A stretch of DNA of 39,941 nucleotides from Mesorhizobium sp. LSHC420B00 (lineage in GTDB: Bacteria; Pseudomonadota; Alphaproteobacteria; Rhizobiales; Rhizobiaceae): positions 62,604 through 102,544 of the forward strand of contig NZ_AYVY01000017.1 in NCBI RefSeq assembly GCF_000503055.1, given 5' to 3'. Below the pieces are notes generated by a model. The model saw nothing but the letters and a program-made list of their open reading frames with translations, did no database searches and was not told where the DNA came from. Positions 15,611-23,804 of the stretch are shown here, piece by piece. The translations under genes and the position numbers were made by a program. How positions within the stretch are numbered: the first letter of the stretch is position 1; each line of letters begins with the position of its first letter.

Positions 15611-16059
15611 GGCCTGCCTCCCTGGCCTGGCGCGGTCCGGCAGCGAGCGGCCTGTGGCGCGCGTGGTATCTCGGCCTCGACCAATCCGCAGTCGGCGCCG
15701 GCGGCCGCCGGCGGCTGCCCCCAGTTCGGCAAACCGTGGCTGACGATCGCCCACATGGCGTCCTCGATCGGAATGCGGGCAATGCCGGCGGTGCGGTCGA
15801 CCCAGCCGACTTTGTTCAGTGCCTGCTCCTCCGCCTTGCGGAAGGCGGCTAGGTCGTCTTCCGGAAAGCGCTGCAAGGCGGGACTGGCTCGGTTGCCGGC
15901 CGACGATGGCCCCGGCAGCGGCCACAACGGTCTGGTGTCGAAGACGAGCCCGAGGACGATGGCTGATGCCGCCAGGAACAGCAGCAAGCCGGCCGCGAAG
16001 GCAAGCAGCGCGCCCGGCCAGATATCGCGCGTTTCGGGATGGCGGGCCGCCCTAGCCAT
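15607..16059 (-). CDS. Conserved single-helix membrane protein of the act-cox operon
   Basis: This 150-residue protein starts MARAARHPETRDIWPGALLA, with one strong hydrophobic helix at about 14-40 and a periplasmic remainder. The segment ALNKVGWVDRTAGIARIPIE followed by DAMWAIVSHGLP is a recognisable conserved motif seen in proteins beside SCO and oxidase genes. The C-terminus is Pro/Ala rich. It lies where actG occurs in Rhodothermus-like act clusters, but I cannot show homology to ActG. Its ATG overlaps the actF stop, and its stop overlaps the SCO GTG. An assembly factor or small subunit is likely. Confidence 0.72.
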   Translation of the reverse strand: MARAARHPETRDIWPGALLAFAAGLLLFLAASAIVLGLVFDTRPLWPLPGPSSAGNRASPALQRFPEDDLAAFRKAEEQALNKVGWVDRTAGIARIPIEDAMWAIVSHGLPNWGQPPAAAGADCGLVEAEIPRAPQAARCRTAPGQGGRP

Positions 16060-17188
16060 GCGCCGGCCCCCGGCGCCAGAAGCCGATACCGTCCGGCCGG
16101 CCAAGCACGAAAAGCAGCAGCGCAAGCCAGAGGCCGCCGGCTCCTGCCAGCGCGGCAAGGTCGCACCAGAACGCTGTCACACCGCCACCGGCAAGCGGCG
16201 GTCTGATCCGCCACAGGACATCGACATAATGGCCGGCCAGCACGATGCCGCAGATCCACAGAAGGCCGGCATGGCTGCGCTTTAGATCCCGGCTGAGCAA
16301 CCCGGCAAAGGGGATCGCGAATTGCAGCGCAATCAGCAGCCAGAGCAGATATTGCCAGCCATTGCTGCTGCGAATGAGGTACCAGCGGATCTCGTTCGGC
16401 AGGTCGCCGCCCCAGGTCACCAGCCATTGCATGAACGACAGGTAGGCCCATAGCAGCACGAAGCCGAACAGCATGTTGGCCAAATCCTCGCTCAGCGCGA
16501 CATCCTCCTCGCCGCCCGGCATGACCTCGATCGAGCGGTTCGCACACAGCACCGTCATTGCCAGAGCGTAAGCGCCGACGACTTCGGCGGATGCTTCCAG
16601 CAGCGCATAGATCGTCGAGGAGAACTCCGGCTCGAGCGAGAGCATCCAGTCGATGGCAAAGATCGTCACCGTCAGCCCATGCGCAATCAATCCAGCGGCA
16701 TAGGCCTTGCCGCGGCCGGCGCTGCCGCGGCCGCTATCGGTCGTTGTCCAGTCGAGCACGCGCCACGCCAGCACCAGCCAGATCGTAGCGCAGGCGGCAA
16801 AGCGCAACAAAAAGAACGGAACGTTCAGATAAGAGAATTTCAGGCGCACCGTCTCGGGCAATGCAGCCGCATCGGCACTCGCCCAGGGAAAGACCAGGTC
16901 GAGCCTGGGCAGAACCGGCAGCAGCAGAAGCAGCGCCAGCGGCAGCGTCGTGACCAAGCCGCGTAGCGGCTGGCGGATTGCCTCGCCCCAGCGGCCACCG
17001 GTCAGCCCATGCACCATCAGGATGGTCAGCGCACCGAGCGGCAGGCCGAGCAGGAACAGCGCCGCAGGCAGCCAGCCGGCCAACATGGCTCTGAGGTCGA
17101 AGGCCAATCCCGCGGCGCAAAGCACAAGTCCGGCGGCGGCCACGGCAAGCGCCGGCAAAATCAAACGTTCGGTGGCAAGCCGCATCAT
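16052..17188 (-). CDS. actF: Alternative complex III subunit ActF (NrfD-like membrane subunit)
   Basis: This 378-residue integral membrane protein has about ten helices. Characteristic segments are MVHGLTGGRWGEAIRQPLRG, PFFLLRFAACATIWLVLAWR, IFAIDWMLSLEPEFSSTIYA and LLWAYLSFMQWLVTWGGDLP. ActF is the second NrfD/PsrC-like membrane subunit of the quinol:electron-acceptor oxidoreductase that replaces the bc1 complex. The two initial ATG codons (17188, 17185) overlap the actE stop, so either may be used. Confidence 0.93.
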   Translation of the reverse strand: MMRLATERLILPALAVAAAGLVLCAAGLAFDLRAMLAGWLPAALFLLGLPLGALTILMVHGLTGGRWGEAIRQPLRGLVTTLPLALLLLLPVLPRLDLVFPWASADAAALPETVRLKFSYLNVPFFLLRFAACATIWLVLAWRVLDWTTTDSGRGSAGRGKAYAAGLIAHGLTVTIFAIDWMLSLEPEFSSTIYALLEASAEVVGAYALAMTVLCANRSIEVMPGGEEDVALSEDLANMLFGFVLLWAYLSFMQWLVTWGGDLPNEIRWYLIRSSNGWQYLLWLLIALQFAIPFAGLLSRDLKRSHAGLLWICGIVLAGHYVDVLWRIRPPLAGGGVTAFWCDLAALAGAGGLWLALLLFVLGRPDGIGFWRRGPAHG

Positions 17189-17724
17189 CGATCTGGCTCC
17201 GCATTGAGCTCGGCGCGGAGGCTTTCCGGCAGTTCGGCAATTGGCGCCTCGCGCGAATATTGCAGGGCGCGGATATAGGCGACGATCGCCCAGCGGTCGG
17301 CAGGCGGGACGCGCGCCGCGTAGGAAAACATGGCGCCATAGCCGTAGCTGATGACCTCATAGAAATGCCTGTCACTCGCCTTGCGCAGCGCGTCCTGATG
17401 ATAGGTGGGCGGCGCTGGAAAGCCACGCTCGACGACTATGCCGTGGCCGTCGCCGGTGCGGCCGTGGCAAGGCGAACAGAAGATGTCGAAGCGCTGCCGG
17501 CCTCGCCGCAGCAGCGTCATGGTGACCGGATAGGGAAACGTGTCCGGCACCGGCGAAAGATCGGCATCGCGTGCGACCGTGTCCTCGGCCGGCGCCCGCG
17601 CCGACATGCCGTTGGCGAACTGGTTGCTCTTTTCGAGCGGATCGTAGCGCGGCTGGTCCTCCATGTCCTGCCGGCAGCCGGCGAGCAGCAAGGCTGCCGC
17701 CAGCAGACTCGTGCGCATGTTCAC
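17185..17724 (-). CDS. actE: Alternative complex III subunit ActE (monoheme cytochrome c lipoprotein)
   Basis: This protein of about 179 residues has a lipoprotein signal, RTSLLAAALLLAGC, with the lipidated Cys. It carries one heme c site, CSPCH, in FDIFCSPCHGRTGDGHG, with a methionine-containing YGYGAMFSYAARV segment and the typical PPADRWAIVAYIRAL ending. It passes electrons from ActB toward the oxidase on the periplasmic side. The GTG at 17724 overlaps the actD stop (GTGA); the ATG at 17718 two codons later is the alternative. Confidence 0.92.
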   Translation of the reverse strand: MNMRTSLLAAALLLAGCRQDMEDQPRYDPLEKSNQFANGMSARAPAEDTVARDADLSPVPDTFPYPVTMTLLRRGRQRFDIFCSPCHGRTGDGHGIVVERGFPAPPTYHQDALRKASDRHFYEVISYGYGAMFSYAARVPPADRWAIVAYIRALQYSREAPIAELPESLRAELNAEPDR

Positions 17725-18248
17725 GCCTCCACCTCCTCGACGGTTTCGGCGCCAAGCCGGGTCAGCTGGCCCTTGGTCACGCCCTTGCGGAACTTCGGAT
17801 CGGCGGCTTCGACGAGCAGGTAGAACTTGCCGCCGCGCGCGTAGGTGAAGCTCGTGGCATTGAAGACCGGGTGGTAATATTCGGGCAGGCGATTGGCGGC
17901 CAGCCCGCCGAAGAATGCGGCCAGCGCGGCGCCAAGTATCGCCGCCTCGAAGGCAATGACGAGAAAGGCCGGCCAGGAATGCAGCGGCCGGCCGCCGACA
18001 TTGAGCGGATAGTCGATCTCGACCGAATAGAGGATCAGCCTGTAGACAAACACCGCGCCAGCGACGGCGCCGCCAAGGATGGCCCACGGCAAGCGCGTCT
18101 TGCGCATGCCGAGCATCTCGGCCAACCCACGCACATGGAATGGCGAGAACGCGTCCATGCGCCGGTAGCCACGCGCCCGCATGGTGCGGACCGCCTCGGT
18201 CAGCGCTTCGGGATCGGCGAAAGCCGCGATGACGCCGTAAAGTCTCAT
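17721..18248 (-). CDS. actD: Alternative complex III subunit ActD
   Basis: This 175-residue protein has two membrane helices (about 55-75 and 93-116). Conserved features are the N-terminal GVIAAFADPEALTEAVRTMR, the YRRMDAFSPFHVRGLAEMLG segment and FEAAILGAALAAFFGGLAAN. ActD is an integral subunit without cofactors in the act complex. ATGA overlap with actC and GTGA overlap with actE show tight coupling. Confidence 0.92.
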   Translation of the reverse strand: MRLYGVIAAFADPEALTEAVRTMRARGYRRMDAFSPFHVRGLAEMLGMRKTRLPWAILGGAVAGAVFVYRLILYSVEIDYPLNVGGRPLHSWPAFLVIAFEAAILGAALAAFFGGLAANRLPEYYHPVFNATSFTYARGGKFYLLVEAADPKFRKGVTKGQLTRLGAETVEEVEA

Positions 18249-19612
18249 CCTGCGCTGCCCCTTTCCTCGGCCAGCTCCTCGACCTCGAAGATGGTGATGG
18301 CCGGGAGGATGCGGATGAACAGGAAGACCAGTGCTAAGAAGGTGCCGATCGAGCCGAACAGGATGCCGAAGTCGAGCCACCTCAATGACTGCTCGCCCCA
18401 GGACGACGGCAGGTAATCGCGGCTTGGCCCGGTGACGACGATGACATAGCGCTCGATCCACATGCCGACGTTGATGATGAGTGCAATGGCGAACAGCCCC
18501 GGCATGTTGAGGCGCACCCGTCGGAACCAGAGCAATTGCAAAACTGCGCCGTTGCAGGCGAGCATGGCCCAGAACAGCGGCGCATAAGGTCCGAAGGCGC
18601 GCTGCCACATCATCGTGCGCTCGTAGATCTCGCCCGAATACCAGGCGAAGAAGGCCTCGGACGCGTAGCCATAGATGACGATCATGCCGGCGGCGATCAT
18701 CAGCTTGGCGGCATTGTCCATGTGCCGCAGCGTGATCAGATCCTGGACCGAAAACGCCCAGCGCAGCGGGATGGCGATGGTGAGCACCATGGCGAAGCCG
18801 GACAGCAGCGCTCCGGCAACGAAATAGGGCGGAAAGATCGTCGAGTGGAAGCCCGGCGGGATGGCGAAGGTGAAGTCGAGCGAGACGATCGAATGCACCG
18901 AGACGACCAGCGGCGTGGCCAGTGCCGCCATCAGGAAATAGACCGTCTGATAGCGCGCCCAATGAAAGGCCGAACCGCGCCAGCCGATTGCCAGTATGCC
19001 GTAGAACAGCTGCGCCGGGCGCGATTTCGCTCGGTCGCGCAGGACGGCGAGATCGGGCAGCAGGCCCATATACCAGAACATCAGCGAAACGCTGGCATAA
19101 GTGGCGATCGCCGCGAAATCCCAGACCAGCGGGCTGCGCCATTGTGGCCAGTGCATATGGGTGTTGGGCAGCGGCAGCAACCAGTAGAAGAACCACGGGC
19201 GGCCGAGATGCAGGATCGGGAAAAGCCCGGCCATTGCAACGGCAAACAGCGTCATCGCCTCGGCAAAGCGATTGATCGAGGCGCGCCATGGCTGGCGCAG
19301 AAGCAGGAGCACGGCCGAGATCAGCGTGCCGGCATGGCCGATGCCGATCCACCAGACGAAATTGCCGATCATCGTGCCCCAGACGACGGGGACGTTGATG
19401 CCGTAGGCGCCAACGCCGACCGAGATCAGATAGGTGATCGAATAGAGGAAGATGAGGACGAAGACGAAGCAGGAAAAAAAAGCTGCCCAGAAATAGCGCG
19501 GCAGCCTGCCGTCGAGGACGATCGCACTGATACGGCCGCTGATCTCCGGAAGGTCGTGCCTGCCACGCAGAACGGGCAATGCGCCCGGTTTTGCAGCAAA
19601 AGCCTCAGCCAT
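18245..19612 (-). CDS. actC: Alternative complex III subunit ActC (NrfD-like quinol-interacting subunit)
   Basis: This 455-residue protein with about ten membrane helices is of the NrfD/PsrC family. Motifs include WGTMIGNFVWWIGIGHAGTL, LHLGRPWFFYWLLPLPNTHM, SVHSIVSLDFTFAIPPGFHS, TIFPPYFVAGALLSGFAMVL and FFAWYSGEIYERTMM. This subunit binds quinol next to the iron-sulfur chain of ActB. The ATG at 19612 overlaps the actB stop by eight bases; a longer frame to 19642 is not needed. Confidence 0.95.
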   Translation of the reverse strand: MAEAFAAKPGALPVLRGRHDLPEISGRISAIVLDGRLPRYFWAAFFSCFVFVLIFLYSITYLISVGVGAYGINVPVVWGTMIGNFVWWIGIGHAGTLISAVLLLLRQPWRASINRFAEAMTLFAVAMAGLFPILHLGRPWFFYWLLPLPNTHMHWPQWRSPLVWDFAAIATYASVSLMFWYMGLLPDLAVLRDRAKSRPAQLFYGILAIGWRGSAFHWARYQTVYFLMAALATPLVVSVHSIVSLDFTFAIPPGFHSTIFPPYFVAGALLSGFAMVLTIAIPLRWAFSVQDLITLRHMDNAAKLMIAAGMIVIYGYASEAFFAWYSGEIYERTMMWQRAFGPYAPLFWAMLACNGAVLQLLWFRRVRLNMPGLFAIALIINVGMWIERYVIVVTGPSRDYLPSSWGEQSLRWLDFGILFGSIGTFLALVFLFIRILPAITIFEVEELAEERGSAG

Positions 19613-22571
19613 CGGCTTTCCCGCCCGACGAGAGACGGCCATTGATATTTTTGATCTTGCCGAGATAGGTGGTGCGCGGTCGCGTATTCAGCTCCTCGAG
19701 CAAGGCGTAGTGATGCGGTGCCGCTTTTTCCTGCGCCACCCTGGCGCCCTTGCCGTTGAGATCGCCGAAGACGATCGCCTGCGTCGGGCAGGCCTGCTGG
19801 CAGGCGGTCACCACTTCGCCGTCGGCTATGGCGCGGTTTTCGGTCTGAGCCTTGATGCGCTTTTCGGAAATGCGCTGGACGCAGTAGGTGCATTTTTCCA
19901 TCACGCCGCGCGAACGGACGCTGACGTCTGGATTGTGCACGGCCTGTTCGGGTCCCGCCGCATCCTTGTCGAATTCCTGGAAGTCCAGGAAGTTGAAGCG
20001 CCGCACCTTGTAGGGGCAGTTCTGCGAGCAATAGCGCGTCCCTATGCAACGGTTATAGACCTGCGCGTTGAGCCCGTCATGGGTGTGGGTGGTGGCGTTG
20101 ACCGGACAGACGACCTCGCACGGCGCCTTCTCGCAATGCATGCAAGGCACCGGCTGGAAAAAGACCTCTGGATCGTCGGGCGGGCCGGAATAGTAGCGGT
20201 CGATCCGCAGCCAATGCATCTCATGGCCGAGTGCCGACTCGTCCGGCCCGACGGTGGCGATGTTGTTTTCCGCCTGGCAAGCAGAAACACAGGCCATGCA
20301 GCCGATGCATGCCGACTGATCGATCGACATGGCCCAGGCTTCCTGGCTGTATTGCCAGTCAGGATAGAGCGACTCGCTTGGCGTCGGCGGCACGCCGTCG
20401 CGCACGAAGTGCGGATTTTTGCGAAAGGCATCGAGCGAGGCATGGCGAACGATCGCCCTGCCCTCCATCGCCTGGTGGTGTTGTGTGGTGATGACCCGTG
20501 CGCTGCTGTCGCGCGGCGTGATCATGGCGCCATCGACGATCCAGGGAGCCTCAGGGCTTCGCAGCCTGTACGCGTCGTGGCCGTCAGCGAGTGCTGCCAC
20601 CGAACCGAGCTTCCGGCCGAAACCCAGAGCAAGCGTCACGGTGTCGTCGGGATGGCCAGGCATGATCCAGACCGGCGCATCGATGTCCATGCCGTTCGAG
20701 GCGATGTTGACGACCCGGCCGTTTTCCACCTGAAGCCGTCCTGATGTCGCCGGCGACATCAGGGCTGCGTTGCCCCAGACGATCTTGCTCAGCGGCCGCG
20801 GCAGCTCCTGCAGCCAGGACGAATTGGCATTGCGTCCATCGCGCAGCCAGGGATCGGCAACGAAACGGATTTCGACGCCTTTTGCCGCTTCGATGCGCGG
20901 CTTCAGGCCGCGCAAATCCGGGGGCATCGCGACATCGGCTGGAATGCTGGCACTGCCGGACACAAAGCCGTCGCGAAGCGCCTTTCGCCACGCAGGATCG
21001 TCCAGTGTCTGCGCCCAGGTCCGGCGGACGAGCTGCAGCGCAGAAACAGCTAATTCACCGCCAAGCACGGCGAGGAGTTCATGCACGGTCCGCCCCCGGT
21101 AAAGCGGCCTGATCAGCGGCTGCACGATCGACGCGGTTCCGTCATGGGCGCGCAGGTCACTCCAGCTCTCGAGATCATGCGCAGCAGGGATATGCCAGTG
21201 TGCGACGAAGGCGGTTTCGTCGCGGTGGAGACCCCAGTGGACAAGAAGCTTCAGCTGCGAAAACACGTCGTGGACATCAAGTCCCGCAGGCGCAGTGTGG
21301 AGAGGATTGGCGCCAAGTATGACAACGGTGTCGATGTCCCGCGCGGCGATCGCCTGGCAAAGTGCCGCGAGGTCGCCCTCGATGGGCATCGCGTCGGGCG
21401 GCTCGATCAGTTCCACGGTGTTGCCAAGCGCACCAAGCCGCGCATTCATGGCAAGAGCGGCGGCATGGACGAACGGCGTTTGATGGGCGCCCGGCACGAT
21501 CAGCGCCGAGCGGCCGGCCGCCTTCAGGTCGTTCGCGGCGGCAGCCAGCCAGGTCGGGTCCAATGCCAAGGCGCTTGGCGCCGCTTCGCCGCCAAGCACG
21601 GCGCTCAGCGCCGCTGCGACGGTTTCGACCTCGCTCGGCCGCACCGGCCGGCGATGATCGGCGGCAGCGCCGGTGATCGTCGGCGTCGACTCCACCGCAT
21701 AGAGCCGGCTCATCGTATCGTCCGCCCGGCGCACGCGGCGTCTTGCAGCGAAATCACGGGCGTAGGCGAGACGACCGGGGCCTTCGCCCAGGAAATCCGC
21801 GTCGAGACTGAAAATCACGTCGGCGCGATCAAACCGGCAGACCGGTGCAAGCGCCCTGCCGAACAGGATCTGTGTGGCTTCGGTGCCGGACGGCGTCGCC
21901 AGGGGATCGTGCCGGAACAGCCTCAGCCTGGGATAGCGCGCGCGCAGCGCCTCGAGCTGCGCCTTCATGGTGGGCGAGGTCGTTGCTTCGATCAGCAGCG
22001 CCGTGCCAGCTCCAGCGAGCCGCGAGGTGAGCTCGGCCATGTCGGCAAGGAAGTCGTCATAGGCTGCGGGTTCGCCATGCTTCAGCGGCATGCGCGAGCG
22101 ATCGGGGTCGAACAGCGACAGCACCGCCGCCTGCATGACAGCGTCCGTCGCGCCGCGCGAGGCCGGATGGTCGGGATTGCCTTCCACCTTGGTCGGCCGG
22201 CCCTCATGGCTTTCGACCCCCGCACCGATGCCGTAGCCGTCGCTCGACAGCGTGGTCGCGTAATAAAGCGGCCGGCCGGGAACGATGTTTTCCGGCTGGC
22301 GGATATAAGGCAGGATGTCTTCGGCCCGGCTGCAGGCGGCAAGCCCGGCCAGCGACAGCGATGCACCCATCAGCTTCAGCAGCGTGCGCCGGTCGAGCCG
22401 CGCCGGGATGCGCTCGGCGATCGAAGGAAATTCGGCATCGACGAAGCGGCGGAATTCCGGTGTATCGGCGAGTTCGTCGAGGCTCCGCCACAGCTCCGGA
22501 CCAGGCGAAAGCCGTTCGCGCAGGCCGGCCATGTCTGGAGCCGCAATCGGCTTGTCAGCGGTGGCAGACAT
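19605..22571 (-). CDS. actB: Alternative complex III subunit ActB (molybdopterin-like/iron-sulfur fusion protein)
   Basis: This 988-residue fusion has an N-terminal molybdopterin-oxidoreductase-like part (about 90-690), which in this family lacks the metal cofactor, and a C-terminal four-cluster ferredoxin part (about 730-960). A twin-arginine signal lies inside the protein at 61-80 (RRTLLKLMGASLSLAGLAAC), ending in a lipobox-like Cys80, as in other ActB proteins. The cysteine groups are ACIGCMACVSACQAE, CMHCEKAPCEVVCPVNA, CIGTRYCSQNCPYKVRR and CTYCVQR with CQQACPTQ. The ATG overlaps the actA stop by 17 bases. A 510-codon open frame lies antisense and is not real. Confidence 0.96.
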   Translation of the reverse strand: MSATADKPIAAPDMAGLRERLSPGPELWRSLDELADTPEFRRFVDAEFPSIAERIPARLDRRTLLKLMGASLSLAGLAACSRAEDILPYIRQPENIVPGRPLYYATTLSSDGYGIGAGVESHEGRPTKVEGNPDHPASRGATDAVMQAAVLSLFDPDRSRMPLKHGEPAAYDDFLADMAELTSRLAGAGTALLIEATTSPTMKAQLEALRARYPRLRLFRHDPLATPSGTEATQILFGRALAPVCRFDRADVIFSLDADFLGEGPGRLAYARDFAARRRVRRADDTMSRLYAVESTPTITGAAADHRRPVRPSEVETVAAALSAVLGGEAAPSALALDPTWLAAAANDLKAAGRSALIVPGAHQTPFVHAAALAMNARLGALGNTVELIEPPDAMPIEGDLAALCQAIAARDIDTVVILGANPLHTAPAGLDVHDVFSQLKLLVHWGLHRDETAFVAHWHIPAAHDLESWSDLRAHDGTASIVQPLIRPLYRGRTVHELLAVLGGELAVSALQLVRRTWAQTLDDPAWRKALRDGFVSGSASIPADVAMPPDLRGLKPRIEAAKGVEIRFVADPWLRDGRNANSSWLQELPRPLSKIVWGNAALMSPATSGRLQVENGRVVNIASNGMDIDAPVWIMPGHPDDTVTLALGFGRKLGSVAALADGHDAYRLRSPEAPWIVDGAMITPRDSSARVITTQHHQAMEGRAIVRHASLDAFRKNPHFVRDGVPPTPSESLYPDWQYSQEAWAMSIDQSACIGCMACVSACQAENNIATVGPDESALGHEMHWLRIDRYYSGPPDDPEVFFQPVPCMHCEKAPCEVVCPVNATTHTHDGLNAQVYNRCIGTRYCSQNCPYKVRRFNFLDFQEFDKDAAGPEQAVHNPDVSVRSRGVMEKCTYCVQRISEKRIKAQTENRAIADGEVVTACQQACPTQAIVFGDLNGKGARVAQEKAAPHHYALLEELNTRPRTTYLGKIKNINGRLSSGGKADG

Positions 22572-23211
22572 AACAGTCGGTCATGGTCTCGGGGTGGATA
22601 TCGAGAAGGCTGATGAGCGACCGGCGGATTTCGGCGATGCCGGCCGGCGGCTTCCAGTGCATCAGGAACACGTCCTGCGGCGGACGCAAATTGGGCTCGG
22701 GATCGCGATGGCATCCCAGGCACCATTCCATCGACAGCGCGTGCGCCCGCCGTATCAGCGGCATGTCGTCGACCTCGCCATGGCACGTCTCGCAGGCGAC
22801 GCCTTTGGCGATATGGATCGAATGATTGAAATAGACGAAGTCGGGCACACTGTTCACCCGCTGCCACTGCAATGGCTGCCCGGAGGCAAGGCTCGCCCGT
22901 ACCGGCGCCAGCATGTCCGCGTTGGTGAAGAGCTGCGAATGGCAGGTCATGCACACCTCCGTCGCCGGCAGACCAGCCGATGACGAAGTCTCGACGCCGC
23001 TATGGCAATAACGGCAATCGAGGCCGAGCTCGCCGACATGGTGCCTGTGGCTGAACGGCACTGGTTGCGCCAACGGCCGGCCAACGCCGGTGACGAAGTC
23101 CGAACGCAGGATGGCGGTACCGCCGAGAGCCGCAAAGATGGCCATGAAACACGCGCCCCACAGAGCGAAGCGTGAAATGCCGTTGGCGCTCCTTGAAAAG
23201 ACCTGCGGCAT
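22555..23211 (-). CDS. actA: Alternative complex III subunit ActA (pentaheme cytochrome c)
   Basis: This 218-residue protein is anchored by one N-terminal helix (about 14-36) and has exactly five CxxCH heme sites: CRYCH, CMTCH, CETCH, CLGCH and CYVCH. The motifs PFSHRHHVGELGLDCRYCHS and MEWCLGCHRDPEPNLRPP are typical. It is the first gene of the 12-gene operon; its ATG is 52 bases downstream of a perfect EcfG-type promoter. ActA gathers electrons on the periplasmic side of the complex. Confidence 0.96.
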   Translation of the reverse strand: MPQVFSRSANGISRFALWGACFMAIFAALGGTAILRSDFVTGVGRPLAQPVPFSHRHHVGELGLDCRYCHSGVETSSSAGLPATEVCMTCHSQLFTNADMLAPVRASLASGQPLQWQRVNSVPDFVYFNHSIHIAKGVACETCHGEVDDMPLIRRAHALSMEWCLGCHRDPEPNLRPPQDVFLMHWKPPAGIAEIRRSLISLLDIHPETMTDCYVCHR

Positions 23212-23262
23212 CCCCTCGCCGATTTCGCATCCAGCAAACCGTATCCACCCCCCAAGCCCCCT

Positions 23263-23287
23263 AACGGCGGCTGCGGGGGTAAGTTCC
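23263..23287 (-). promoter_or_regulatory. EcfG-type promoter for the act-cox operon
   Basis: On the minus strand this reads GGAAC-N16-CGTT, a perfect consensus match, with the -10 ending 51 bases before the actA ATG. No other promoter-like element was recognised in the 243 bases between actA and the pseudogene at 23455. Confidence 0.75.
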
Positions 23288-23454
23288 GGCTGGGGGAGCC
23301 GAGATCACAGAATGGTTACCCCGCCCTGGCCCTTCAGGTCGGGCTGACCGGAAACCATCGAACCCTCCATGCGTTCGGATGAGGTCACCTTTTGTTCACC
23401 CGGATAAGCATCATGACCATCCACGATCCCCAACCCACTCGCCGCCGGTCCTGA

Positions 23455-23742
23455 GGCGATGCCGCCCATGTGCATTCGCCGCTGGGCGCGCGCGGCATGA
23501 ATCTCGGCATCTAGGACGCCGCATCATTCGCCAGGCGTTTCGTCGAAGGCACGCTGGCCGGCTACACAAGCGAACGCCACCCGATAGGGCGACGGTGGAT
23601 CACCCTCAGCGAGCGCATCCTGTCAATGGCCCAGTCGGACAACGGCATCATGCAAAGCTTCAGGAACGCGGCCTTCAGCGTCGGCCGTCTGCCGCGGCTG
23701 CAACGGCCGCTGCTGGAGCGGGTCGCCGGGCTGAAGGAATGA
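23455..23742 (+). pseudogene. C-terminal remnant of a FAD-dependent monooxygenase
   Basis: Read from 23455, the frame gives GDAAHVHSPLGARGMNLGI, then a TAG stop at 23512-23514, then DAASFARRFVEGTLAGYTSE and a further 56 residues ending LLERVAGLKE and TGA. The first part is the FAD/ribityl-binding GD motif of PHBH-type aromatic hydroxylases, where GIxDA is normal; the TAG sits at the x position, consistent with CAG mutated to TAG. Everything upstream of the GD motif is missing. It is a decayed gene fragment left between the act operon and the SDR gene. Confidence 0.72.
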
Positions 23743-23804
23743 CGTGGTCGCATAAACCTTTTCGCCGGACGTGCGTTGTTGGGTTTCAAGCCAGGGAGAT
23801 GACC

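Noticed and set aside
16274..17188. Possible separate cytochrome gene in other frames of the actF region
   Set aside because: Only the 378-residue ActF frame has hydrophobic helices and family motifs.
21081..22613. 510-codon open frame on the plus strand
   Set aside because: Antisense to actB; Arg/Gly-rich composition with no recognisable motif, a shadow of high-GC third positions.
23668..23695. GGAAC inside the monooxygenase remnant, upstream of the SDR gene
   Set aside because: No GTT at the required spacing, so it does not qualify as a promoter.
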